Source: Galeopsis tetrahit
Taxonomy: Eukaryota; Streptophyta; Magnoliopsida; Lamiales; Lamiaceae
Direction: 5' to 3'
DNA length: 64,000 nucleotides
Assembly: GCA_963675135.1 (NCBI GenBank)
Contig: OY776131.1
Coordinates: 28,077,881-28,141,880 of the forward strand
The notes beneath the pieces are model-generated. The model was given only the letters and a program-made list of their open reading frames with translations. It was not told the origin of the DNA and ran no database searches. The translations under genes were made by a program, and so were the position numbers. Positions 1-9,511 of this stretch are shown here, piece by piece; position 1 is the stretch's first letter; each line of letters begins with the position of its first letter.

Positions 1-535
1 AGCAGGTTCAATGCCCTATCTGCAGAGAAAAGCCACCACTTTTTCAAGACCTTGCGAAAAGGATCCAAATTCGAGTGGGACGAACAATGCTAGAAAGCAT
101 TTGAGGAGCTGAAACTCACCTTGCCCAGCTGACGAATCCCTCCCCAGGGGATACACTCTTGTTGTATCTATCTGTGGGAGAGAATTTTTTGAGTATTGCA
201 TTGATGAAAGAAGAAGAAGTTACTGCACCCAGTAGCCGATCTACTATGTGAGCAAGATCATTCGGGGTGTTGAAATCCAATACTCGGAAATTGAGAATGC
301 GGCCTTGGCTGTGGTGATTACAGCTCGAAGGTTACGTCCTTATATTTTGTCATATAAAATTATTGTTCGCACTATTTACCCTCTAAGGCAGGTAATTGGT
401 AGAGCGGATTTATTTTGACGGATGGTCAAATGGGTCGTAGAATTACAAGAGTACAATGTTGAATTCGAGCCTTAGAAGGCTATCAAAGCTCAGGCCCTAT
501 CGAATTTCATTCAAGAAACCACCAGGTTTGACGAG
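1..535 (+). pseudogene. Ty3/Tat pol remnant: RT end and first RNase H
   Basis: This is the C-terminal end of a Ty3-type reverse transcriptase and its own RNase H. Conceptual translation gives FNALSAEKSHHFFKTLRKG followed by a WDEQC..AFEELK segment, the usual plant Tat connection between RT and RNase H. It ends with a segment resembling the VEFEP..AIKAQAL motif that precedes the second RNase H of Tat elements. The frame is broken several times: in-frame TAG codons at 91-93 and 473-475 sit where relatives have glutamine, and there are indels between about 120 and 300. The element starts upstream of the window. It is dead as a coding sequence. Lineage assignment rests on domain order and motif recall. 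Confidence 0.8.
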
Positions 536-540
536 ATTGA

Positions 541-963
541 CGAATGGAAAATATTCGTGGACAGCTCTGTGTACCTGAATGGATATGGAGATGGGATAGT
601 GTTGAATTTGTTGATCGACCCCTAGGGGTTGGAAATCCAGTTTGCTGTGAGATTTAAGTTCCGGACTTCTAACAACGGAGCTGAGTATGAAGCGTTGATT
701 AGAGGAGCTGAAATGGTCGTGGAGCTTGGAGCTCAGAGAGTGATGGTTTTCTCTGATTCTCAGCTCAGGGTTCAGCAGATTAGACTAGAATATGAAGCCA
801 AAGACGAGAAGATGGTGGCCTACCAAGAACGTGTCATGAGCCTAAAGAGAAGGTTTCATGGGTTCGAGGTTTGCTAGATACCGAGAGAAGAGAATATGAG
901 GACCAACAGCTTATCTAAACTTGCCAGCTCCACTGACTTAGAGGGGTAAGGGAAAATAACGCT
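541..963 (+). pseudogene. Second (archaeal-type) RNase H of the Tat pol remnant
   Basis: Translation shows an RNase H fold with all the expected acidic positions: FVDSSVYLNGYGDG, then NNGAEYEALIRGAEMV, then FSDSQL. A second RNase H of this type downstream of the normal one is a hallmark of plant Tat-lineage Ty3 elements. The segment ends in the PREEN..TNSLSKLAS linker that leads to the integrase zinc finger. Stops at 623-625 and 875-877 are TAG where a glutamine codon would fit. The same linker recurs in the minus-strand Tat copy near 18280, so the two relics are related. Confidence 0.8.
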
Positions 964-964
964 G

Positions 965-2229
965 GTGATGGCTGAGAATGAAGTGACAGGCCCTATTGTG
1001 GAGGCTCTTGAAGAAGGGGATGATTGGAGAAGAGAAATTCTCGAAGCATTGAGAGCCAAGCTAGCTCTTGGAGATTCCAAAAAGGTAAAACTGATGAGAT
1101 TGAGATATGTTCTTATAGGTGGGCGATTGTACAAGAAGTCATTTACCCACCCGTACCTGAGATGCCTCTCGAAGAGTAAGGAAGATCATGTGATTCGAGA
1201 AATACATGAGGGTTCAAGAGGTAGCCGTGAAGGCGCCAAAGCAACCTTGAGAAAAATATTGAGGGTCGGATATTATTGGCCCACCAAGGTGCGAGATGCC
1301 AAAGAGTTCGTGAAGAGATGTGAACCTTGCCAAAAGAATGGCCCACTTATACACTTGCCCGCTAAAGAAATGGGCGCAATGTACTCACCTTGCCCTTTTA
1401 CCAAGTGAGGAGTGGACCTTGTGGGACCTTTTCCACCTACGGCATGGCAAAAGAAATTTTTAATCGTTGTCGTTGATTATTTCAGCAAATGGGTAGAGGC
1501 TGCCCCACTAGTCAAAATTGAGGAAGAGAACGTGATACAGTTCTTTGGAAATCACACTAATTGTAGGTTTGGAATCCCGTGAATTCTAGTGTCGAATAAC
1601 GGAACTCAGTTCAACGGGAGGCTAATTCAAACCTGGTGTCGAGAGCAGAAGATAACCCAGAGGTTTATTTCAGTCGCACATCCCCAAGCCAGTCAGGTTG
1701 AAGTGACCAACCAGACCATTGTGGGGGGAATACGCACTCGCCTACAGAAGGTGGGAAGAACCTGGATCGAAGAGTTCGAAGGGCTTACAGAACAAGTCCT
1801 AGAACAGCCACTGGATTGTCGCCATTCCAGATGGTGTATGGTACCTCAGCTGTGGTCTCGGTAGAGGTGGGAGTCGAATCCCATAGAATTTCCAGATTTG
1901 ATGAAGAACAAAACGAGGTACTGATGAGAGAAGCGATTGATTTGATTGAAGAGGAAAGGGAAATGGCTCATCTTCGAGCCGAGAAGTATAAGAGCAGAAT
2001 CAAAGCTGCCTATGATAAGAGAGTGACCTTGAGGTCATTCGACGTTGGATACTTGGTCCTTCGAAGGGCTGATGCTTTGAAGCATACTGGAAAGATGGAC
2101 CCCAATTGGGAGGGACCATATAAAGTTGTCCAGGTGCTGAACGGAGGAGCTTACAAGCTGCAGGACATGGATGGGAACGAGATAGCCCATCTTTGGAACG
2201 TCTGCCACTTGAAGAAGTTCTTTGTTTGA
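965..2229 (+). pseudogene. Integrase region of the Tat pol remnant
   Basis: The order is a zinc-binding HHCC segment (EIHEGSRGSREGAKATLRK, then CEPCQKNG at about 1320), a catalytic core (GVDLVGPFPP..VVDYFSKWVEAAP, LVSNNGTQF, HPQASQVEVTNQTI) and a C-terminal domain (about 1816-2229) ending in WNVCHLKKFFV. The second catalytic aspartate, normally in a SDNGTQF context, reads asparagine here. Stops at about 1406-1408 and 1579-1581 and a frameshift near 1810 break the ORF. The C-terminus lacks an obvious chromodomain, as expected for Tat rather than chromoviruses. No functional product is expected. Confidence 0.85.
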
Positions 2230-3225
2230 GGAAGTAGGATTTGCTTCGTCTTGTTTTCGTGTTTTGTACCATCACAATGGAGAATGTGTCGCTTGAGTGT
2301 GCAACACTCTCTCCCATAAAATGATTACAGTTCACAGGCAGATTTTTCGGGTTCAACTCTAAGCTACTCAAAAGAGTTTTCGTTATTGAACTTAGAACAC
2401 TAAACCTTAATCGTAGCTACACATAAAACTTTTCATTTTTCGCCTAGCGAAATTTAAAAAATCAAAACAAACTAGAGGATAATTGTTTACCTCCGTCGAA
2501 GAAGAAGCCAAATTCGAAGAAATTATTGAACCGATTAGAAGATCCATAAACCAACTTCGGTTGAAAAACTCTGCAAAATAGCATCGCGTTGGAAACCATA
2601 AACATATTTTTGGAATCTCCTAGAGACAACCAATTAGAGAAGATGAAAATGAACTATGAAAGTATTCCACTCACTCAGTCATTTTATCAAACACATAGTA
2701 TGCAGAAGGTGAAAAGACTACTCAGAAGCCAAATGAGCAAATATATCAATGTATATTTAAATGGCTAAGGTTTCTCGTCTTCAACAGATTCCGGGGAGCC
2801 ATTGACATCCAAAATAGTTCCCGCGACACGTGGGCTTTCCTGAGAAGCGTTAAGGAACTGGTCCTCGCGATCTTAGAGAAAATGAAAATACATTGTAAAA
2901 AATAGAGAAGAGATTGCCCGAAAATCCAAATCTTTGAAATGGAAAAATAAACAAATCAATTACCGTTAAACTCGAAAATCAAGGAGACAATAAAGCCATT
3001 GCAGAATAAGCAAATAGCGGTCCGTAAAAATCTTTAGAGAAGATGGAGCGAGAAGAGGTGATTTAGGCGTGCACAATAAGCAGCCTATGCCCCATAGCAA
3101 AAATATTTTATTATTTGAGGAATTTAGGCGGGAACTTCTTCGATCAGGGAGTCACTATCCTATATATTATTATATATATATATATAATTTATAACCTTAA
3201 ATTATTATCAAAAGTCAAAATAATA
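2230..3225 (+). other. Probable 3' UTR and flank of the Tat remnant
   Basis: No coding potential is seen. The stretch begins directly after the pol stop. It carries moderate-GC sequence without a recognisable polypurine tract or TG..CA LTR edge, then turns AT-rich after about 3090. It probably contains the 3' untranslated region of the Tat element, but I could not define its LTR. Confidence 0.4.
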
Positions 3226-3229
3226 TATA

Positions 3230-3858
3230 TTAAAAAATGGAGGAAATTGACGGACTTGATATTGTGTCAAGTAAGATGGAAAATTGCATTTACTTAATTT
3301 TTCTACAAAATCTGTGTATACATTTATTTTAAAATTTAATTATGTTATTACATAACAAAGGTAGACCGCACTATGACGAAGGTGAGCGATGTGTCACCTT
3401 TTAATAAGTTTCATGTTGTTAGGAAGGACGAACACCTTCATGACCATATAAAATCCTCTACCCTTATATCATTATTTTTTCATATCCAATCTATTCTTTT
3501 TATTTAATTTAATTCATAAAAGTTTACACTAAAAATAAAACTCGATCACTTTCTTACACATTTTTTTGTAATAGTATTCTCTTATTTTTTTAATATATGT
3601 CATTTTAACTTTTAAATTATTTCAAAAATACATATTATTTAAAAAAAAAAAATTGACTACTTTACCCTTATTTATTTACCACAAATATTTTCCTTAAATA
3701 AATATAGTTATATAAATAGGCAAAAATCATAAATATTAGCTATACCAAAAATAATTTGATATATTAAGATGGAAGTTGACGGACTTGATATTGTGTCAAT
3801 ATATTATATATTAAGATGGAAAATTGCATTTACTTAATCGCTACAAAATCTGTGTACG
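3230..3858. repeat. Two direct copies of an ~85-bp segment
   Basis: A segment starting near GACGGACTTGATATTGTGTC and ending near ACAAAATCTGTGTA occurs at about 3248-3319 and again at about 3777-3858, same orientation. The second copy carries a short AT insertion. About 450 bp of AT-rich DNA lies between them. The pair may flank an old insertion or be a local duplication. Confidence 0.7.
3343..3535 (+). repeat. Dispersed repeat with TATA-like core, copy 1
   Basis: This shares an ordered set of blocks with 11935-12115: a ..GACAAAGGTGA.CGA-like start, then GACGAACACC, then CCATATAAAATCC, then CAATCTATT and a T-rich tail. The CCATATAAAATCC block resembles a TATA box, so the repeat could be the edge of an LTR or a MITE. 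No ORF is linked to it. Confidence 0.55.
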
Positions 3859-4202
3859 TGGTTTAATTTAATGAATGATCGATAGATTGTATTGAACAAA
3901 AGGAAAAAATAAAAATTATGGAGAAATATAATTTTTGTGTGTATTGAAAAAGGCGTATGATCACAAACATATATATATATATATACAAACCCGGCCACTA
4001 ATCAAATTAAGGATTTATTCTAGTCTAATTCCGAACATGGTAAATTATATACCGTGTTAAAGAAGATTCATAAATCAAATTTCAATAGTTGCCGTGAAAT
4101 AATGATAAAATTAATTTTAGCAATGAACAATTTAAATAATATTAAAAATCTTAGTAAATGTTAGTCAATTATTCATTCTAAATTAAATTTCTTAGAATAA
4201 TA

Positions 4203-4383
4203 TATACTCTCTCTGTCTTTCCATTAAAAATATGCTTATTATTTTTTTTATACATGTTTTAAAAAATCATATTTAAATTATAAAAAAGATAAAAAGATAT
4301 GTATGGTAAAGAAATATTTTTGGTAAAATTAAGTATTTAAATAGAATAAACATATTTTTTTTAGAGTTGAGCACACGGAGTAG
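4203..4383. mobile_element. Degenerate Stowaway-like MITE
   Basis: The ends are roughly inverted (TACTCTCTCTGTC..CCATTAAAAATATG at the left, CATATTTTTT..CACACGGAGTA at the right) around a short AT-rich centre, flanked by TA. This fits a decayed Stowaway (Tc1/mariner-derived) MITE. It lies about 170 bp upstream of the GH5 start codon, so it forms part of that gene's proximal upstream region. Confidence 0.5.
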
Positions 4384-4483
4384 CATAAATCAAATCTTGC
4401 CATTCTAGAAATATACACTTGTCAAATTTAAATACTTGCCATGCAATAATGAACCCTACCAAAAAAGTTAATTTCTGCATGTC

Positions 4484-4496
4484 TATATATATATAT
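4484..4496 (+). promoter_or_regulatory. TATA-box candidate of the GH5 gene
   Basis: A TATATATATATAT run lies 57-69 bp upstream of the ATG at 4553. With transcription starting about 30 bp downstream, the leader would be only about 30-40 nt. It would contain an uninterrupted run of 15 A (4536-4550) ending two bases before the start codon. Confidence 0.5.
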
Positions 4497-4552
4497 GTGC
4501 ATAGACGAAGACTAAGAAGAGTATAACCTTCATTCAAAAAAAAAAAAAAAGA

Positions 4553-6373
4553 ATGGGTAGAAGCAGAAGGAATTACGTTTGTGTGTTTGTGTTTGTGCTT
4601 CTCCTGCTAATTCTCCAACTCGAAGTGGGCAAGTCAGTCCCTCTGTCGACGAGTTCCCGATGGATAGTCGAGAACTCGACGGGGAAACGAGTGAAACTGA
4701 CGTGCGTGAACTGGGTTTCACACTTGCAGCCGATGGTGGCAGAGGGGCTGGAGAAGAAGCCGATGGATTACATAGCGAAGCAGATCGTTTCAATGGGGTT
4801 CAACTGCGTGAGATTCACGTGGCCCACTTACATGTTCACGAGGCCCATTAACTACGGCAGGATTACAGTTGCCCAATCTCTGGATAGATTCAACCTCTCC
4901 GATGCAAAAGCTGGAATTGCCAAAAACAACCCTCAGGTTTTGCACGCGAAGGTGATGGACTCACACAAGATGGTGGTGGATACTCTCGGAAGGAATAATC
5001 TCATGGTGGTTTTAGATAACCACGTCAGCCTCCCCAACTGGTGTTGCGGCCCCGATGACGGCAACAGCTTTTTCGGGGACGCTGATTTTGATCCGGACGA
5101 GTGGTTGGAGGGGCTCGCCACAGTGGCCAGGACGTATAAGACTACTCCTGCGGTACGTACATACTGATCGAGCCATTCTTTTTTTTTTTTTTTTTTTATA
5201 TATATATATATATATTGTCCAAATTGTCGTCATGATTATGATTTCAATAATTAATTAATATATAGGTTGTAGGAATGAGCTTGAGAAACGAGCTACGAGG
5301 AGATCGACAAAACGAGGACGATTGGTACAAATACATGCAACAAGGAGCAGACACCATTCAGAGAGAAAATCCAAATTTGCTAGTCATATTATCAGGCCTA
5401 TCATACGACACAAACTTAGCATTTCTCAAAGAAAACCCCTTATCATCAAACTTGGACAACAAACTAGTGTACGAAGCCCATTGGTACGCGTTCGGCACCC
5501 CTGACACTGAATGGGCTGCAAAAACAAACCAATTATGCGCGGACGCCACAAAACAAGCTCAAGATAACTACCTCTTCCTAATGAATGCAGGATTTCCTAT
5601 TTTTCTGAGTGAATTTGGTGTGAACAATAATGGCGATAACGAGGCCGATAACAGATACATAACTTGTTTATTAGCTACCGCAGCTGAGTTAGATTTCGAT
5701 TGGGCCTTGTGGACATTACAGGGAAGTTATATACTTCGAGAGGGGACGCGTAACCTGGACGAACTATATGGAGTTTTTGATCTCAACTGGGATCGTCCCA
5801 GGAATCCGGCTTTTCTTGACAGATTGCAACTGCCTAGACAAATCAATCAAGGTACATATATATTTATCCAAAAATAATTCTAACTTTGAATGAGAAATTA
5901 CAAGTTTTTTTGATATATATATATATATATATATATATTCAGATTTGCCGCCGCCCCGTCCAACGTATTACCTAATGTACCATCCTCAAAGTGGCCAATG
6001 TGTGCAAGTTGGAATGAACGACGACACCGTTCTAGCCAATTGCAAACTCGCGAGTGAGTGGGCCCAACACGAGGACAATGGCCCGATCCAGCTGGCGGGG
6101 AGTCCTGCACTGTGCCTGGGTGTGGCCGGAGATGGGGCTGTCGTTCGTGCTTCGGATGATTGCTCGACCAATTGGAAGACCGCGTCCAGCACTGAGCTTC
6201 ATATAGCTGCGACAGATGGAAATGAAAATATCTTGTGCTTGGAGAGGAATGCTTTAGACTCAAAACTTGTCACCAAGAAATGTGTCTGTGTTGGAGATGA
6301 TCTTGGTGATGTTCCTACTTGTGCTGACAATCCACAAGTCCAATGGTTTAAGTTTGTTCCTGCAAATGTTTAA
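4553..6373 (+). CDS. Secreted GH5 glycosidase with C-terminal ricin-B-like domain (3 exons)
   Basis: Exons are 4553-5152, 5266-5851 and 5943-6373, joined at canonical GT-AG introns of 113 and 91 nt, giving 538 aa. Residues 1-28 are a signal peptide (basic start, then VCVFVFVLLLLILQL). Residues about 35-390 are a glycoside hydrolase family 5 (cellulase-type) barrel. Glu209 in SLRNE is the expected acid/base, YEAHWYAF carries the conserved His and Tyr, and Glu316 in FLSEFG is the expected nucleophile. Exon 3 (residues about 397-538) matches a ricin-type beta-trefoil, with several cysteines and a terminal QVQWF. Plant proteins of this architecture (I believe subfamily GH5_11) are presumed to act on cell-wall polysaccharides in the apoplast; the substrate is unknown. 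All key residues are present, so I judge it functional. It is the only convincing host gene here. Confidence 0.93.
5174..5215 (+). repeat. Poly(T) and (TA)n tract in GH5 intron 1
   Basis: Intron 1 is dominated by a T run followed by TATATATA repeats. This supplies a U-rich intron, which favours plant splicing, and should be length-variable among individuals. Confidence 0.85.
5913..5938 (+). repeat. (AT)n microsatellite in GH5 intron 2
   Basis: About 13 AT units fill the 3' part of the 91-nt intron and end two bases before the CAG acceptor (5940-5942). Length variation here would change the distance to the splice site. Confidence 0.9.
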
Positions 6374-6401
6374 TTCATCTAACTATTTTCCACAATGATT
6401 C

Positions 6402-6631
6402 AATATGTAATTGAATCCTAGAGAAATACATTTATAAGATGTTACTCATTTGGCTATTATCTCTTATATTTAATAAGAGTTTTGTTTACTTTTAAGTTTT
6501 TGGTAGTTTTGAATATTTGAAATCCTGAATTCGATTATGTTTAATAGTAATATGTAATTGAATCCTTTTTTACTAGAGAAATATATTTATGAGATACTTA
6601 TTTATTTAATACTAAAGTTTTGTTAAATTTC
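6402..6631 (+). repeat. Duplicated 3' flank of the GH5 gene
   Basis: A block beginning AATATGTAATTGAATCC and running through AGAGAAATA.ATTTAT.AGAT to GTTTTGTT.A occurs at about 6402-6490 and again at 6549-6631. The copies are diverged. They lie just after the stop codon, in the likely 3' UTR and polyadenylation region. Confidence 0.65.
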
Positions 6632-6951
6632 AGATTAAATGGGTACTTTTGAAAATTGGTTTTTGAATATTTGAAAATTGTTAAATCATACTACAAAAGA
6701 AAGGCCTAATAGGAGATTAAACAAAACCTACACATAAATCACAAACTCTCATCCAATAAAATCACAAGAAAATCAACTACACCCCAAAATCGAACCCAAA
6801 TTGCACAGAATCACGAGAAATCAAACCCAAATCTTCCAACCCTCAATTTTATCCCTAAAATTCAACGTGATAAAGTAGCATGAAGGATAATATATACATG
6901 ATTCAGTTTTACATTAAAAAAAATAAAAATAGTTTGAAATAAAACATTCCT
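6632..6951. other. AT-rich spacer, left flank of the Mutator-like element
   Basis: No gene is seen. The last ~60 bp before 6952 match the stretch at about 9245-9300. They are the left half of a repeat whose right half resumes at 8061. Confidence 0.6.
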
Positions 6952-8060
6952 TGCATTTTCGGGAAAATTGCACTTTTGGTCCTGTAAGAATGAGGTCAAA
7001 TCACTTTCGGTCATTTTTCATACACTTTTGGTCCTGCCGTATATTTCCGTTAGTTTCAACTGATGAAAATTGCATATAAACCGTTAAAGAATTCACTTTT
7101 GGTCCTGGAAAATTAAGATTAAATCACTTTCTGTCATTTTTCATACACTTTTAGTCTCATAGTAAATTTATGTTTGTTTAAACGGATGAAAGTTGCGTGA
7201 AAATCACCCATCCCTTAAAACACACCCACAAGCCTAATAATGGATTAAAATTTTGGTAATATCACTAAAATTATAAAACTACCAAATGTATTTTAACAAT
7301 TTATTTAAATAATTATTTAAAATCAATAAATTTACTTAAAATAATTCTATGATCTAAAAATTCAACCAATTATATATAATATTAAAATTAAATTATTCAA
7401 TGCAAAAAAAAAAAAAAAAAGTATTTGACCTGATTTTGATTTTTTTTTTTTTTTTTTTTGTATTTTCAAATTATATCCAATTTATATGGAGTTAAAAATT
7501 AATTTAAATTTGGAGACTTTATTGGAATATAAATTGTATATTTTTTTCAATTTGATATTTTTGTATATTCAAATTATTTTTTAAAATTTACTTTTAAATT
7601 TGTATTTTTTTGTATATTTCAATTTTAATACAAGAAATTTTTTCAAAAGTTATTTAAATTTAGATTACATTTTTTTTTTTGTAATTTTTAATTATATTCA
7701 AATACTTAAATTAAAAAAATCTGTATTTAAATTCTTAAAAAAATCAAAGTATATATCACTAGATTTTTCATTTATAGTAAAAAAAATTAATTCTAAATTC
7801 TATTGATTTATTTATATTTTAATTCTATAAGTATAATTTATTATTCGTTTTAAAAATAATTTTGTATTTTTTAATTATAATTATCTTTTAGGAATATTCT
7901 TTGGTCAACTAATGGTTTCCATCCAAAACTAACTGTTTCCATCCAAATATTATCTCACGGGACTAAATCCACAATAAATAGGACCATTTACAAAACTCAG
8001 GACCAAAAGTGATTTTGAAAAATTCCTACAGGACTAAAAGTGCAATTTTCCCTGCATTTT
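6952..8060. mobile_element. Non-autonomous Mutator-like element with TSD
   Basis: The element is 6961-8052. It begins GGGAAAATTGCACTTTTGGT and ends with the inverted form ACTAAAAGTGCAATTTTCCC. The direct flanks TGCATTTT(C) at 6952-6960 and TGCATTTT(T) at 8053-8061 match at 8 of 9 positions, which fits the 9-bp duplication of Mutator superfamily elements. The interior is extremely AT-rich with no transposase. The left arm carries a tandem duplication of about 125 bp (from 6971 and from 7099). The insertion is confirmed by a related unoccupied sequence at 9245-9511. Confidence 0.8.
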
Positions 8061-8264
8061 TAGATAATATTTGAATTAAATATTAAAAAATTCAATTAAT
8101 TTATAATTTGAGAATGTATTTGATCATATAATTAATTAATTTATAATATAATCTTTCAAACTAAAGAATGAGAACAATTTTACATGAAAAAGGACCACAT
8201 TGGAATTCTAGGACCAAAAGTAATTTGGAAATATTCTTACGGGACCAAAAATATAATTTTCCTG
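8061..8264. repeat. Right half of the interrupted repeat, copy 1
   Basis: This matches 9307-9511 nearly throughout (GATAATATTTGAATTAAAT, TGTATTTGATCATATAATTA, AATTCTAGGA.CAAAAGT, ATATTCTTACGG). It ends in a sequence resembling the terminus of the inserted element (ACCAAAAATATAATTTTCC), so the target was probably an older member of the same family: a nested self-insertion. Confidence 0.7.
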
Positions 8265-8667
8265 TTTATTATATTAATTGATATGTTTACGGCCAAGATC
8301 GAGCAACCTTCCACGCCAGTAGTAGTCGTCACCCTCCGCCTTGCACCGCCGTATTCCTCACAATTGAAAAACGCTCCCCGTCGCTGGTCGTCTTCCACGG
8401 TGGTCATCGCCCTTGCCTCTTTCTTGCGCCGACGGATGTGTTGTGTAGGTGGGTAGGTGGCATGTGTCTTTTGATTTTAGGGAAGGATATGGGTTAAGAG
8501 GGTGAGTTGTTTTTTTTCTTCAGATTATTTATATATTCACAATATCCGTTTTTTAATTTTTTTTTTTCAAATTATTCTTCTAAATATTTCATTTTTTAAA
8601 TTAGTTTTATTAGATATTTAAAAATTAATGTATTATTCTAAAAAAAAATTTTAAAGCGGAAAAATTA
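8265..8667. other. GC-rich island then AT-rich spacer
   Basis: Bases 8290-8460 are markedly GC-richer than the surroundings and are open on the + strand for 90 codons (8184-8456). The predicted peptide has no recognisable domain and starts inside a transposon end. It may be a piece of a former gene or a LINE 5' region. I do not call it a gene. Confidence 0.35.
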
Positions 8668-9000
8668 CTAGCATGAGGTACAAAAGTCGAGAAGGGCCAT
8701 CCACAAACATTGGAGGCTCATCCCAACTATGAGGGCTCTCGAAATCACGAGACACCATAGCAAAAGTATGTGCTAGTTCATTAACACTCCGCCAATCCAT
8801 ATTAGTTTGAAATTTGCATGTTCCACCATTAATTGCTTCCCTTCTTCAATATAGTCTCCAAAAGAAGTATCATGGACCTGTTCTGAGTAGATGGCAGTTG
8901 TTGTATGCAGAGAATCAGTCTCAAAAATCACATTTACCCATCCCAAATCCACAACCCACCGCATCGCCTCCAGCGCCCCCATGCCTCTCCTTCGTCTTTC
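8668..9000 (-). pseudogene. LINE-type RNase H C-terminal remnant
   Basis: The minus-strand reading gives GALEAMRWVVDLGWVNVIFETDS, then DTSFGDYIEEGK, then a continuation resembling AHTFAMVSRDFESPHSWDEPP. This matches, block for block, the RNase H tail of LINE A at 24700-25000 (AIARVSREFESPFTCDDPP). It is the 3' end of an L1-type plant LINE, or a related RNase H-like domain, without the rest of the element. Confidence 0.75.
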
Positions 9001-9244
9001 GTCATCACTCCCGGGGATATTAGTGTTGTATTATTCTAATTTAAGGTATTCTTTATTTGACTTTAAAAAAAAATTATATATTATTTTGAGAACCTTAAAT
9101 TTAATTTTTAATGTAGATTTTTAATTTATAAATTATGTAGAGTAATTTCAGATTTTTTTTAAGGTAGTAATTTCATAATTTACATTAAATTATTATTTGG
9201 TTTGGAAAAAAATATAAATTGTATTCAGATTATATATACATCTT

Positions 9245-9511
9245 TTAATTTTTTTTCAGTTTAACAAAAAATTTTATTTAATTTGAAAAAAATATTCCTT
9301 TCATTTTCAGATAATATTTGAATTAAATATTTAAATTTTCAATTAATTTATAATTTGAGGATGTATTTGATCATATAATTAATTTATTTTTAATATAATC
9401 TTTCAAACTAATTGATGGGACCAATTTTGCATGAAAAAAGAACCACTTTTGAATTCTAGGATCAAAAGTGATTTGAAAATATTCTTACGGAACCAAAAAT
9501 ACAATATTTTA
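9245..9511. repeat. Copy 2 of the repeat: unoccupied counterpart of the 6961 insertion
   Basis: Here the sequence runs through ATTCCTTTCATTTTCAGATA without interruption. The other copy reads ATTCCTTGCATTTTC, then the 1.09-kb element, then TGCATTTTTAGATA. Both flanks are homologous, so this is a paralogous empty site. Confidence 0.8.

Noticed and set aside
7600..7806. 68-codon open frame inside the Mutator-like element
   Set aside because: Low-complexity F/I/Y/K translation of AT-rich DNA; not transposase-like.
8184..8456. 90-codon open frame over a GC-rich island
   Set aside because: Starts within a transposon terminus, has no domain, and has no splice or promoter support.
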